A DNA stretch of 64,000 nt from DASSBQ01 sp040981125 (GCA_040981125.1 JANRMQ010000003.1:1-64000); one strand, 5' to 3'. Counted from the stretch's first letter, positions 52,414 through 63,121 are shown. Program-made: numbers and translations. The notes: generated from the letters alone by a model not told the origin.

Positions 52414-53052
52414 TCACCCCCGTTTTGCGAATCCCTCCGCCGTCATGATGTGGGCGGCGTTCCGATCACCGATAAAGACATCGGCCAGCATGCGGCCATA
52501 GATGTCCTGTCCGTGCGGGATAATATTGATATTGCCCTGACGCAGCAGTTCGGCGAGCCGCTGTTGCGCCTCCAACCCACCCGGCTCGGACAACTCAGGA
52601 GCGTTCATGCCGCGCAGTCGAATCCGCTCGGTGCCGTATCGAATGGTGTCGCCGTCCACTGCCTGGACCTGCCAACTTTCAAAGTGCCGTGCCATGAGGC
52701 CAAGGCGGCTCAGCGCTCGACGAGGCAATTGCACCGATTGCCTGGCTCGAGAACCTGCCGGCTTGGACCTTAGATGTTGACCGTTCTTGATCCTGGTGCG
52801 CCGGGAACCCTGCTGGCGAGGAGGACGATGAAACCCCCTGCCGCCAGGCTTTATTCTTGTCTTGTCGGGGATCAGTACGCGACAGCCTTCGCAATGAGGG
52901 ATAAGGGAGGAGGACCTGGATCCGGGTGGGGCTGATGGAACATACGTGGGAAGGGATGAGATCGGCTCCGTGGGCTGCAGAGCTTCTGCCTGTGAGAAAA
53001 ATGTCGGAACAATAAAACCAATCGCAATCAGGCGCAGTATTCGATCCTTCAT
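52414..53052 (-). CDS. exported thermonuclease (SNase-like)
   Basis: A 212-residue protein with a signal peptide (LIAIGFIVPTFFSQAEA), a basic Pro/Arg-rich linker to about residue 115, and an SNase domain. The domain shows VDGDTIRYG, then ERIRLRGMNAPEL (catalytic Arg and Glu) and DIYGRMLADVF (second Arg). It is expected to be a Ca-dependent extracytoplasmic nuclease. The C-terminus is slightly short. The ATG at 53052 follows GGGGGA and begins the signal peptide; the frame extends further upstream without support. Confidence 0.8.
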   Translation of the reverse strand: MKDRILRLIAIGFIVPTFFSQAEALQPTEPISSLPTYVPSAPPGSRSSSLIPHCEGCRVLIPDKTRIKPGGRGFHRPPRQQGSRRTRIKNGQHLRSKPAGSRARQSVQLPRRALSRLGLMARHFESWQVQAVDGDTIRYGTERIRLRGMNAPELSEPGGLEAQQRLAELLRQGNINIIPHGQDIYGRMLADVFIGDRNAAHIMTAEGFAKRG

Positions 53053-53501
53053 GCTCGTGTCCCCCGCACCATCCGGAAAGCAGCACCATGGTGTTGAGCA
53101 GGTTGCATGCCATCGCATATCGGATAGGTGTCTTTCGGCTGCTATTCCTCCCTTCTCTAGGGGATTATCACTTCTATTGCCTGTAGTTTTCGCGGGATGA
53201 GCGCGATCTCTGTGAAATCGACAAAAACCGTCATCATTGCGATGTTGTATCTATCCGGATACGCTTCGGTTCAAATTGGATACAAGAGATAGCTGGAAGC
53301 ATCTTATGTCCAGCTCCCGTTCCTGCCTTGACTTCCCGGAAACCTGCATGCTGAAATCGGACGCAGTACTGCAACGCACAGAGCTTATCGCCTCTCGCTG
53401 AGACACAGACCTCGGCGCCGAGGCATCTCGCATAGATGAACCGGCGATAGAATAACCTATAGTGACAGGAATAACCTTTCCGGAATACGGAGGATGACGC
53501 C
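53053..53501. other. intergenic stretch, no supported gene
   Basis: About 450 bases between divergent genes. Minus-strand frames here (for example 53234-53509) have no family features. GGAGG eight bases before 53502 is the ribosome-binding site of the next gene. Promoters for both neighbours are expected. Confidence 0.4.
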
Positions 53502-53732
53502 ATGGACATGTTTGGAAAGGTCGGATTGGTCGAGGTGCCGATTTTAATCGCGCCCGATCAAAAGGCCTGGATGGATAAAATGATCAAAGAAGGCCGGATT
53601 GCCGTCCCCCCGGGTGGAACGTTGGAAAAGGGCTCGCTCTATTCCATGTTCATTCGCATGCTGCTGCACAATGCGATGGAAGAACAGAAGCGGCAGGAAG
53701 CGTTGGAAATGGATGACGAGGACGATGAATAG
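53502..53732 (+). CDS. small acidic conserved protein of unknown function
   Basis: A 76-residue protein: a compact N-terminal half (LVEVPILIAPDQKAWMDKMI), then a helix and a strongly acidic tail (EMDDEDDE). There is no signal peptide or membrane segment. GGAGG lies eight bases before the ATG, supporting expression. I do not recognise a family. Confidence 0.6.
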   Translation: MDMFGKVGLVEVPILIAPDQKAWMDKMIKEGRIAVPPGGTLEKGSLYSMFIRMLLHNAMEEQKRQEALEMDDEDDE

Positions 53733-53814
53733 CCGATGAAGTACGATGTCGTGAAAGTCACGGATCCTACTTCGGTGCAAAGCGCTTCACGAGCGGCGGG
53801 CACCGCCGGAAGTG

Positions 53815-55098
53815 TTACACATTTTTGAAGGCCGCATGGGCGGCTTCGATGGTGCGGTCGATATCCTCCGCGGTATGGGCGGTGGAAAGAAAGGCGGCTT
53901 CAAATTGTGAAGGGGCTAAGTAGACGCCGCCTTCGAGCATGGCATGAAAGAATTTGGCGTAGGTCTGCGTGTCAGCCTGTTTTGCGGTTCGCCAATCCGT
54001 GACCGGTCCCTTGTGAAAGAACGAACACATCATTGAACCGACGCGTGTCTGCGTGAGGGGCAACCCGGCCTTGCGGGCGGCCTTGCCGATGCCGTCGCTC
54101 AGCGCGGCCGAACCTTCCTCCAACTTCCGGTACACTCCCGCGGCCTTCAGCCGTTTCAAGGTTTCAATGCCGGCCGTCACGGCCAGCGGGTTGCCGGACA
54201 ATGTGCCCGCTTGGTAGACGGAGCCCGACGGCGACACCATCCGCATGATTTCCTTGTAGCCGCCATAGGCGCCGACCGGTAATCCGCCGCCGATGATTTT
54301 GCCAAGGACCGTCAGGTCCGGCGTGATGCCGTAGAGCGTCTGAGCTCCGCCGTATTGCACGCGGAATCCCGAAATCACCTCATCGAAAATTAATACCATG
54401 CCGCTCTCCTCCGTCAGTTTGCGGAGTTTCAGGAGGAACTCGGGTTCGGGCGGGATCACCCCCATGTTGCCGGCGATGGGTTCCACGATCAGGCAGGCGA
54501 GGCGCTTGTAATGGGTGCGGATGAGCGCCTCCGCGGCACGATAGTCATTATAGGGAGCGGTGATCGTATGGCGCGTGAAATCTTCCGGCACGCCGGGTGA
54601 ATCGGGAATGCCCAATGTGGCGAGTCCCGATCCCGCCTTCGCGAGAAGGTAGTCGCTGTGGCCGTGATAACAGCCTTCAAACTTCAGGACGCCATCGCGC
54701 TTGGTGAAGGCTCGCGCCACTCGAATGGCGCTCATGACGGCTTCTGTGCCGGAGCTGACGAGCCGGACCATCTCCATCGACGGCAGAGCGTCGCGGATCA
54801 TCAGCGCCAATTCCACTTCCAATTCCGTCGGCGCGCCGTAACTTGTGCCTTGCGTGGCGGCCTGTTGAATGGCCTTGACGATCGGCGTGGCGGCGTGGCC
54901 GAGGATCATGGGCCCCCAAGACAGCACATAATCGATGTATCGATTGCCGTCCACATCGTAAAGGTGCGAGCCCTTGGCTCGTTTGATGAATCGGGGATGG
55001 CCGCCGACCGAGCGAAAAGCCCGGACGGGACTGTTCACTCCGCCGGGAATGACTTGCCGGGCCGTCTCAAAGAGTTGTTGGGATCGTTCGAGTTTCAT
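53815..55098 (-). CDS. hemL: glutamate-1-semialdehyde 2,1-aminomutase
   Basis: A 427-residue PLP enzyme of tetrapyrrole synthesis, converting glutamate-1-semialdehyde to 5-aminolevulinate. Landmarks: PGGVNSPVRAFRSVGG near the start, LVSSGTEAVMSAIRVAR, GCYHGHSD, LIFDEVISGFR with the PLP-binding Asp, and VLGKIIGGGLPVGAYGG with the Schiff-base Lys. The length is standard. The ATG at 55098 is chosen over one at 55119. Confidence 0.96.
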   Translation of the reverse strand: MKLERSQQLFETARQVIPGGVNSPVRAFRSVGGHPRFIKRAKGSHLYDVDGNRYIDYVLSWGPMILGHAATPIVKAIQQAATQGTSYGAPTELEVELALMIRDALPSMEMVRLVSSGTEAVMSAIRVARAFTKRDGVLKFEGCYHGHSDYLLAKAGSGLATLGIPDSPGVPEDFTRHTITAPYNDYRAAEALIRTHYKRLACLIVEPIAGNMGVIPPEPEFLLKLRKLTEESGMVLIFDEVISGFRVQYGGAQTLYGITPDLTVLGKIIGGGLPVGAYGGYKEIMRMVSPSGSVYQAGTLSGNPLAVTAGIETLKRLKAAGVYRKLEEGSAALSDGIGKAARKAGLPLTQTRVGSMMCSFFHKGPVTDWRTAKQADTQTYAKFFHAMLEGGVYLAPSQFEAAFLSTAHTAEDIDRTIEAAHAAFKNV

Positions 55099-55317
55099 TG
55101 GAGCGCGGCAACCTAGCATGCACCTTGTGTAGCGTCAAGACCGGAAAGAGCAGTCTTCCGCCGCATCGCATGTCCGCATTTTGTCGTGAGAGGCCGGTGA
55201 ATTGCCGGTTTTCCTGAATGGAGGCCCTTGATTTGATTCACTGGAACCCGGACTTGTTCATGGCGCAAGTTTTGCTGGAACAATCACCATTGTCCTCGAA
55301 AAGCAAGTGAGGGAGCC

Positions 55318-55560
55318 GTGAAAGTTATGTGCGCATGGTGTATCAGGGAGGGGGTGCGGGGCTTTCTGCGCGAGAAGGCCCCGCTCGATGATCCAAGTGA
55401 AACGCACGGCCTATGCGAGGCGCATTACCACCGACTTCGGTCGGCGACGGCGCCGGCGGATGTTCTGAAACGCGGTTCCTTTCGCACACTGACCCGGTGG
55501 ATGTCGGCTCTGTTTATCCGACAGCCGAAGACCGTCAGGCGGGAACGGCGCCGTAGATAG
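55318..55560 (+). CDS. small Cys/His-containing basic protein
   Basis: An 80-residue protein with a probable metal site: CAWC near the N-terminus, then GLCEAHYHRL. A very basic C-terminus (TVRRERRRR) follows. It starts with GTG at 55318 after AGGGAG, or with the ATG at 55327. The function is unknown; nucleic-acid or regulatory binding is possible. Confidence 0.5.
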   Translation: MKVMCAWCIREGVRGFLREKAPLDDPSETHGLCEAHYHRLRSATAPADVLKRGSFRTLTRWMSALFIRQPKTVRRERRRR

Positions 55561-55572
55561 AAATAGAACCGT

Positions 55573-55980
55573 TCACCCCAGCTTGCCCTTCAAGAGATTC
55601 AATCCCTGTTCCAGAAGCCCGCCTGCAGGAACGTTTCCATCAGGCGTCAATTTGTCGATGAGGCCGGGAAGCAGGTTCGCCAGTTGGCTGCTGGCGGCAT
55701 CCGCGCTCAGCCCGGTCTTGGAAGCCAGTTGGCCGACGAGATCGGAGCCCAGCCCCTGCTTGATCTGATCGGAAGAAATGGGAAGGTTCTGTCCGGTGCC
55801 GACCCAGGAGTTGACGATGTCGGTGAGCCCGTTGCGTTGAAAGGATTGGATCAGACCCTCCAGTCCGCCGATCGAGCTGTTCTTATCGAGCAAACTCACA
55901 ATCGCCTTCACTAAGGGATTGGCATTTCCGCCGCCCAACATCCCGCCGGCCGCTTGTCCCAATTGGTCAAGTAAACCCAT
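55573..55980 (-). CDS. YidB/DUF937 family protein
   Basis: A 135-residue helical protein of the DUF937 family: MGLLDQLGQAAGGMLGGG, SWVGTGQNLPISSDQI, LASKTGLSADAASSQLANLLP and LEQGLNLLKG all match the family pattern. The biochemical role is unknown. GGGAGG ends five bases before the ATG at 55980. It follows the barstar gene by 17 bases, so it is probably the third gene of the RNase-barstar operon. Confidence 0.88.
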   Translation of the reverse strand: MGLLDQLGQAAGGMLGGGNANPLVKAIVSLLDKNSSIGGLEGLIQSFQRNGLTDIVNSWVGTGQNLPISSDQIKQGLGSDLVGQLASKTGLSADAASSQLANLLPGLIDKLTPDGNVPAGGLLEQGLNLLKGKLG

Positions 55981-55997
55981 CATCGCCTCCCTGATAT

Positions 55998-56534
55998 TCA
56001 GCGGGTCTTCAGTCCGGAAGGCCCGCTTCGTTTTGAAGCACCGGCTGGGTGGTCGGTCACAAGCGCCGGAACCAGCCAGTTCTTTCGTTTGTGTTTGTGC
56101 TTGTCTGAAACTGCCAACACCGTATGAAACGGGATGCCTTCGCCGGCCACCGTGCCGGACTCCTTGCCGCTCCAGGCTTCGCCGGCCTCCGCAAGGATCT
56201 CGATGAACGTCTCGTAATCGTCCTCGTCGTCCAGTTTCGTGAGGAGCTGGTCTGCTTCGGTAACCAGAATGACGTAGCCGCGAGCGGGCAACCACTCGAG
56301 GTCGGCCAGACACTCCTCCAGCGCGTCCCAGTTATGACCGAAGTAATCGGGAAATGAAAGGGCGCGCGCGAATTCCCCGAGCAGTCCCGATTTCGTTTTG
56401 CATTTGGCGCCCGAGACGGTCTTCACCGCAAAATTCGCCGGCATATGTTGGACGAGATCGAGTGCCCGGCCGTCCTGCACGATCAGGAGATGGGCCCAGG
56501 GCTTCTTGGTCGATTGCAATGCGGCTAAGCTCAT
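55998..56534 (-). CDS. barstar-family ribonuclease inhibitor
   Basis: A 178-residue protein containing the barstar core: TKSGLLGEFARALSFPDYFG, then HNWDALEECLADLEWLP, the helix and acidic loop that plug the barnase active site. It has about 40 extra residues at each end relative to classical barstar. It lies nine bases after the barnase-like gene, so it is its expected cytoplasmic immunity protein. Confidence 0.85.
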   Translation of the reverse strand: MSLAALQSTKKPWAHLLIVQDGRALDLVQHMPANFAVKTVSGAKCKTKSGLLGEFARALSFPDYFGHNWDALEECLADLEWLPARGYVILVTEADQLLTKLDDEDDYETFIEILAEAGEAWSGKESGTVAGEGIPFHTVLAVSDKHKHKRKNWLVPALVTDHPAGASKRSGPSGLKTR

Positions 56535-56543
56535 ATCTCCGCC

Positions 56544-57002
56544 TCAGTTCATCGGTATGAATGTCCGGTAATGATCATCCGTGTAATAGGCTTTCCCCGT
56601 ATGCCGCTCGATGACGATGCGTTCCGCGCCGCGATTCCGCCCGGCCCGCTTCGGATTGACGTCATACTCCCGATAGTCTCCGCGCGGAAGCCTCCGTTCT
56701 CGGTTCTGAAAAGTCCGGCCACCCACGTAGCCGGGAGGGGGCTCGCCGTGTCGATCCTGGATCGCCTTCAGTACGTCATGGGCCTTCGCCGGCGCCTGCG
56801 GCAATGCGGAAGGAATATGGGCCTGTGGCGGGCCGGTAATGCGGTCCGGCGCAATGACCGGCGGAGCATCAGCCGGCTGTTCCCCGTTGATCGTTTGCAT
56901 TGAAAGAACGCGTTCGGTGGCGATCGCCGAGCCGACATCTAGGCTCACCACAAGTGAGACGAGGAAGAAGAGAACGATGAGGATGGACGCTCGCGATGTC
57001 AT
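56544..57002 (-). CDS. secreted barnase-like ribonuclease
   Basis: A 152-residue protein with a signal peptide (ASILIVLFFLVSLVVSL). It ends in a microbial RNase (barnase/T1 type) domain: FQNRERRLPRGDYREYDV holds the catalytic Glu, RGAERIVIER holds the two Arg, and TGKAYYTDDHYRTF holds the catalytic His near residue 146. The barstar gene follows immediately. The likely role is an exported RNase toxin with a cytoplasmic inhibitor. No dedicated secretion system is nearby, so Sec export is presumed. Confidence 0.83.
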   Translation of the reverse strand: MTSRASILIVLFFLVSLVVSLDVGSAIATERVLSMQTINGEQPADAPPVIAPDRITGPPQAHIPSALPQAPAKAHDVLKAIQDRHGEPPPGYVGGRTFQNRERRLPRGDYREYDVNPKRAGRNRGAERIVIERHTGKAYYTDDHYRTFIPMN

Positions 57003-57428
57003 CGTAGCGGGATGAATTAACCGTCCGCGCGCGAAAACGTAGCATGGGTCTCCGCTAAGGTCAAACGAGTAATGGTCGTGATTTTCCGGCCTTGTGCACG
57101 GCTCGTCAATGTGTAGCCGCAGTGTTTCGCTTTCGTACAAACAAACCTTTTGATTCCATTAATCTTCGGCATCACGCTGGTAATCGGTCCCCGCTGTTAT
57201 CCGTTTCGATACACGAAGTCTCTATTACGATACAGACGATCTCGCGGCGGCGCCTGATGGGTGGACAAGAGAAAACTGCCGGTCCGGCTCGTAATTCCAG
57301 TGCGGATCAGGAGAAAGAATGCTGGTGTAGCGGTACGCTTGCCGAGTTCTCGCGATGGCACCGGCGTTGCACCGTGTCGGAGGCGGGAGTGAGAAAAACA
57401 AATCGGCATGGAAGAAAGGAGAGCGGCC
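57003..57428. other. intergenic stretch, no supported gene
   Basis: About 425 bases between divergent genes. No frame has family features. AAGGAG upstream of 57429 is the ribosome-binding site of the next gene. Nothing else is evident. Confidence 0.4.
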
Positions 57429-57770
57429 ATGAAGACTCTGAGTGTCATCGCAATCGGGGTGTCCTTAATATTGATGGTGTTAACCAGCGCGCCGTACTCC
57501 CGATCCGACACGGCGGGTCCTGAGAAGCATGATGGTCTCTTTTGGGCAAATCCAGATGGATCCCACGGCCTTATCGCCGGCCCACGTGATCAATCTTCAT
57601 TTGAGAGGAGCGGGCATGTATGGGTGAATCCCGACGGGGTCAGCGGGACCGATGACAGCCTTGTCGGACCATCATCGGCAAGAGACTATTCCTGGGTGAA
57701 TCCGGATGGTTCAACCGGGCATCCGAGTCCGGCCCATGCAAATGCAAGCCGGTCGGACGTTGCCTTTTGA
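57429..57770 (+). CDS. exported WVNPDG-repeat protein
   Basis: A 113-residue protein with a signal peptide (LSVIAIGVSLILMVL). Three repeats follow, spaced by about 30 residues: FWANPDGSHG, VWVNPDGVSG and SWVNPDGSTG. Each repeat sits in a polar, Ser-rich background. The mature protein is probably extracytoplasmic and may bind a ligand or metal through the repeated Trp-x-Asn-Pro-Asp-Gly turns. AAGGAG lies seven bases before the ATG. The family is not known to me. Confidence 0.6.
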   Translation: MKTLSVIAIGVSLILMVLTSAPYSRSDTAGPEKHDGLFWANPDGSHGLIAGPRDQSSFERSGHVWVNPDGVSGTDDSLVGPSSARDYSWVNPDGSTGHPSPAHANASRSDVAF

Positions 57771-57823
57771 AGACCCTCGCGCCGCCTTGCAAGGAGAGTT
57801 CGTTCTTCTCAACCTTCTTTTCG

Positions 57824-60169
57824 CTAGGATCGGCCTTGCGTCAGCTCCAATCCATGCATACGGGTGAACAAGCCCCAATCGAATTGCTTGGGAGCCACGG
57901 CATGAAGGGGGATCATTTCTATGTTGTCTTGATCGCGGTAGGCGACCATGCAACCGACGATCGTCTCCGGCTGTTCCACGAGCCGGCGCACCGTTTCATA
58001 GGCCAGGTGCTGGGCGATGGCTTTGTCTTCAGGAGTAGGCGGGGCGCCGCGCAGCGTATGGCCAAGGATCGTCGCCTTCGTCGCCTGCGTCAGCGGGTAA
58101 TGGTCCGGTTGTCCGCGCCGCTGCGGCCAGCGCGCGATGGTGTTCGCCACAAAATCCACCAATCCGTGGACTCCTCCCTCGCGATGATGCCGGTGAGGCG
58201 TCCGCTCCGCTACCACGAATAAGTGGCTCTTGTTCGGCACTCCCAGCGTCCGTTTCAACGTTCCCAGAATGATATCGTCGATATAGGCGTTCGGATCGGG
58301 GTGCTCGTTCACGAGAATGCCCTCGGCTCGGGCTTGATAGGCGCATGCGAGCGCGAGGTGGCCCGATCCGGCGCCCATGACTTCCACAAAAAAGACGCTG
58401 CCCATCGCGGCACTTGTGGCCTTGAGCGATTCGATGGATTGATTCGCCAGCGCGACGGCCGAATGGAAGCCGAGTGATGTTGTCCCGGCGATATTATTGT
58501 CGATGGTGCCGGGCAGGCCGACCACCTGCATGCCGAACGTTTCATACATGGCCCGCGCGCCGCGCAGGCTGCCGTCCCCGCCCAGCACGATCACGGCGCC
58601 GTTCTCCGCATAGCGCTCCAGATTCCGCATGGCGGCCTGTTGAACATGCTCCTCTTTGAAATCTTCGAAGCGGCTGCTGCCGATGGGACTGCTGGCATGG
58701 CTGCTCATGCCGCGGGTGTCTTGTTCGGTGACGGAATCAATCCAATTATTGGCAAGGCCGAGAAAGCCATGGCGGACAAACAGCACGTCGAGCCCGAAGC
58801 GATTGCCGGTCACGCGCAGTTCCTTCAAGGCCGCGCCGGCGCCGGCGAAGTCCCCGCCGGACACCAACGCGATCAGGCGCTTGATACGATGCGGCTTGAG
58901 CGCCACTCGATCTTTTCGTGTACGCTCCACGGTGATCCAGGCCTCTCGCGCGATCCGCTCGCTCTCCAGAAGTCCGACCGCGGTGGAATAGCCCGAAAGC
59001 TGCCCGTTCTCAAACACCAAGAGCACGACATTGTCCTGCCCTTCCTTATACTCCCCGAATTCGGTAAAGGCTTCCCGGAACGGTCGTGGGTCGAGATAGA
59101 TCCGGAGCGCGCGGAGTGTGGAGCTATGGGTGTACAGGCACAGCACCTTGCCGGGATGAGATCGGCCGAGCCCGTGAATACCGTCGATCACGTCGATGTA
59201 CAGATCGAAAAAGGAATGGCCGCCGGGATAACTATAGAAGGGATGTTTAATGAGCCGCTTGGCCGTTTTCGCGTCCACGCCGAAAGCCTGCGCCGCCGCG
59301 TCGACTTCCGCCTGTTTCTCCAAGCCGGTGACCCATCCGAAGTCCTGTGACTCCAGCGCGATTTCGACGCCGGGACGCAGGCAGGCGGTATCGGCCTTCT
59401 CCGGCAACAAGGCCTGAGTGATCCGGCGGCAGAGCTGTTCGGTATTGGGACTGCGGCTGATCAGATGGGTGAACGAGCCAGGGTCCAGATAGTTATGCAG
59501 ATGGAGGTAGCCCAGCTGTTGGCCTACGACCCCGACCATCTGCGCCAGCGCACGGCCGACCGCGTCCGCGCGGGGAATACCGCGTTCCTCGTCCAGGACA
59601 TTGGGCAGACGACGTCCGACGCGATGGGTCTTGCTTTCAACTTGTGAGACACCATGGCGCATCGTGAAGAATAAGGTCCGGTCCGCGAGGTCACGCGGCA
59701 GCAGCCAGAAGCGATCGTCGCCGAGATCCAGCACGATGCGGCCGTCGGCTAACTGCGGGGTCAGCTGGGCGCGAGGCACGATCGCGACAGGACGGCGATG
59801 CATCGGCTTCTGTACGGCGCCGATCGGCGCGCGATACAGCGGCGCCAGTTCTCCGCGGGCGAGCAGCATATTCCACGCGGCATAAAAGACCAATTCATCG
59901 CCGCCACAGCTGTCCGCGATCACGGTCGCGCGCGCGGAGCGATAGGCGTCGGCGCGGGGAAGGCCGGCGTGCGCCAGTTGCACGAACGCGCGGATTGCAT
60001 CCATGGCTTCCTCGGCTCGCCGAGGACGATCCGGTGAAGCCGCCGGAGCAGCCGGGAGCACAATGCCTCCGGTCGAGGCCCGCTGGGCGAGTTGCGCTCC
60101 GTAGGCCACGAGCCCTTCGATGGTGACAAAGTCCAATTTATCGGTCGATGTCTCTCCCACGCTCTCCAT
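57824..60169 (-). CDS. histidine phosphatase / 6-phosphofructokinase-like fusion
   Basis: A 781-residue fusion. After a helical N-terminus, residues 160-420 form a histidine-phosphatase domain (TLFFTMRHGVSQVE with the phospho-His; LYTHSSTLRAL with the second His). Residues 430-760 form a PFK-A domain (LVSGGDFAGAG, LGGDGSLRGA near 527). Two active-site positions differ from E. coli PfkA: GTIDNN replaces GTIDND (Asp129 to Asn), and VMGAGSG replaces MGRxxG (Arg162 to Ala). The Asp127 base is retained. It may be a modified kinase, a sensor or a bifunctional fructose-phosphate switch. GAGG precedes the ATG at 60169. The gene diverges from pyk. Confidence 0.8.
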   Translation of the reverse strand: MESVGETSTDKLDFVTIEGLVAYGAQLAQRASTGGIVLPAAPAASPDRPRRAEEAMDAIRAFVQLAHAGLPRADAYRSARATVIADSCGGDELVFYAAWNMLLARGELAPLYRAPIGAVQKPMHRRPVAIVPRAQLTPQLADGRIVLDLGDDRFWLLPRDLADRTLFFTMRHGVSQVESKTHRVGRRLPNVLDEERGIPRADAVGRALAQMVGVVGQQLGYLHLHNYLDPGSFTHLISRSPNTEQLCRRITQALLPEKADTACLRPGVEIALESQDFGWVTGLEKQAEVDAAAQAFGVDAKTAKRLIKHPFYSYPGGHSFFDLYIDVIDGIHGLGRSHPGKVLCLYTHSSTLRALRIYLDPRPFREAFTEFGEYKEGQDNVVLLVFENGQLSGYSTAVGLLESERIAREAWITVERTRKDRVALKPHRIKRLIALVSGGDFAGAGAALKELRVTGNRFGLDVLFVRHGFLGLANNWIDSVTEQDTRGMSSHASSPIGSSRFEDFKEEHVQQAAMRNLERYAENGAVIVLGGDGSLRGARAMYETFGMQVVGLPGTIDNNIAGTTSLGFHSAVALANQSIESLKATSAAMGSVFFVEVMGAGSGHLALACAYQARAEGILVNEHPDPNAYIDDIILGTLKRTLGVPNKSHLFVVAERTPHRHHREGGVHGLVDFVANTIARWPQRRGQPDHYPLTQATKATILGHTLRGAPPTPEDKAIAQHLAYETVRRLVEQPETIVGCMVAYRDQDNIEMIPLHAVAPKQFDWGLFTRMHGLELTQGRS

Positions 60170-60406
60170 GATCACCTCGTTGCTTGATGGTCAGTTGCCG
60201 CCCGGCCGGTTTCCCGGAGCGACGGTTGCGTCGATCGATTTCTGATCACGCTTCGAAGGAATTTGCTCTTTTGCGACCTGGATGGACGTTTGTTAGAATG
60301 GCCTACCGGCCCGAGTCGCGATGCAGTCATAAAACCTCCGCCGGCTGTTCGCACATGGCCTACAAGATGGTGTGCGGAACGAATCTTGTCAAGAGAGACA
60401 TTTGGC

Positions 60407-61850
<1,444 letters not shown>

Positions 61851-61864
<14 letters not shown>

Positions 61865-62471
61865 CGCGAGACGGAAGGGGAGCCTCCACGCCCTGCAGGC
61901 AGGCCGATGGCGGAGCCGGAAGATTTCCTGGATGGCATGGGCCGTCGTGGCGGCGGTGGTATGGTGGTCGGCTTTCGCGGGGCACGCAGCCGCCCAGACG
62001 AACGCAATTACCCGCTCGCCGGCCGAGGTCGTTCAAAAATACCTCATGCTCGACAACAAGGGGGCGCGGCTTGATGCGGGATCGTTCTCCACGTTGGCCG
62101 CCTATGTCGGATGGAAGGAAGAGCCCTCCTGGGGCAAGATCGTCGTCATCAATGGATTTTCGGTTCCGGCTGATTACCGCAAATGGGACATCATCAATTC
62201 GCTGGAGGTCGTCATCCCGGTCGAATTCAAGGTGCTTGGAGTGGTCTATCTCGACACGGCCGGATTCATCGCCGAGCCCGCCGTGGAGCAGGTTCGGGTC
62301 CGCGTCAAGGTATTGAACAGCCGGTGGAGGATCGTGGAGCCGATGTTCCCGCCCCATGTGGGGCAGCGCCGCATGGTGAACTTCGTGCGCCAGTCCATGC
62401 AGGAAGAGACGGAAGAGACCCGGCGTGCGACTCTGGCCGCATTGCAGAACGAGTTACGAAAGGCAAAATGA
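61851..62471 (+). CDS. exported protein of unknown function
   Basis: A 206-residue protein overlapping the end of pyk by 14 bases. A long basic leader precedes a signal peptide (AWAVVAAVVWWSAFAGHAAA). The mature domain alternates strands (VVIPVEFKVLGVVYLDT, VRVRVKVLNSRWRIVEP) and ends in a charged helix. The pattern SPAEVVQKYLMLDNKGARLD suggests a small lumazine-binding-like or NTF2-like fold, which I cannot confirm. Coupled translation with pyk and with the HAD phosphatase is likely. Confidence 0.6.
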
Positions 62472-63121
62472 TGAGAAAGAAAGCAGCCGTGGATCTGCTG
62501 ATTTTTGATCTGGACGGGACGCTGATCGAATCGAAATGGGATATTGCGGACTCGGTCAACCTGACCCTGCGCGATCTTGAATTGCCCGAGCGTTCGCAGG
62601 AAGAGATTTTTGGATTCGTGGGTGACGGCGTAAAGCGGTTGCTGCGTCTGGCGGTGGGCGAAGAGAATCCGGAGAAATATGAGCAGGCGTTGCAGGTGTT
62701 TCGCCGGCACTATTTGCAGCATTGCCTGGACCGCACGCAATTCTATCCGGGCATTGAAGACATGCTGACGCATTTCGGACATAAGCAGAAGGCGGTGGCG
62801 ACCAATAAGTCGATCGAGTACACCAACGTCATTCTGAACGGCTTGGGGCCCCAACATTTCGCATTCGTCGTGGGAGGGGATAACGGTTTCGGTCTCAAAC
62901 CCGAGCCGGGCATGTTGCTTCATATCATGGAGAAGCTGGGCGCCTCCACGGAACGGACTGTGCTGATCGGCGACAGCACGAACGACATCAACGGCGGCCA
63001 CAATGCGGGGATCCGAGTCTGCGCGGTCGGATACGGCATGGGGAACAGGGAAAAGATGGCGGCCTGCCGGCCTGATTGGTTTATTGAACGACCGGAAGAG
63101 TTGATGGAGTTATTCACATGA
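62468..63121 (+). CDS. HAD-superfamily phosphatase (phosphoglycolate phosphatase-like)
   Basis: A 217-residue HAD hydrolase. Motif I is LLIFDLDGTLIES with nucleophile Asp14 and acid/base Asp16. Motif II is in VATNKS, motif III Lys is in GFGLKPEPGML and motif IV is in VLIGDSTNDI. The helical cap fits subfamily IA, which includes Gph. The ATG overlaps the preceding TGA and its own TGA overlaps the next ATG, so it sits mid-operon. Phosphoglycolate is the likely but unproven substrate. Confidence 0.85.
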   Translation: MMRKKAAVDLLIFDLDGTLIESKWDIADSVNLTLRDLELPERSQEEIFGFVGDGVKRLLRLAVGEENPEKYEQALQVFRRHYLQHCLDRTQFYPGIEDMLTHFGHKQKAVATNKSIEYTNVILNGLGPQHFAFVVGGDNGFGLKPEPGMLLHIMEKLGASTERTVLIGDSTNDINGGHNAGIRVCAVGYGMGNREKMAACRPDWFIERPEELMELFT

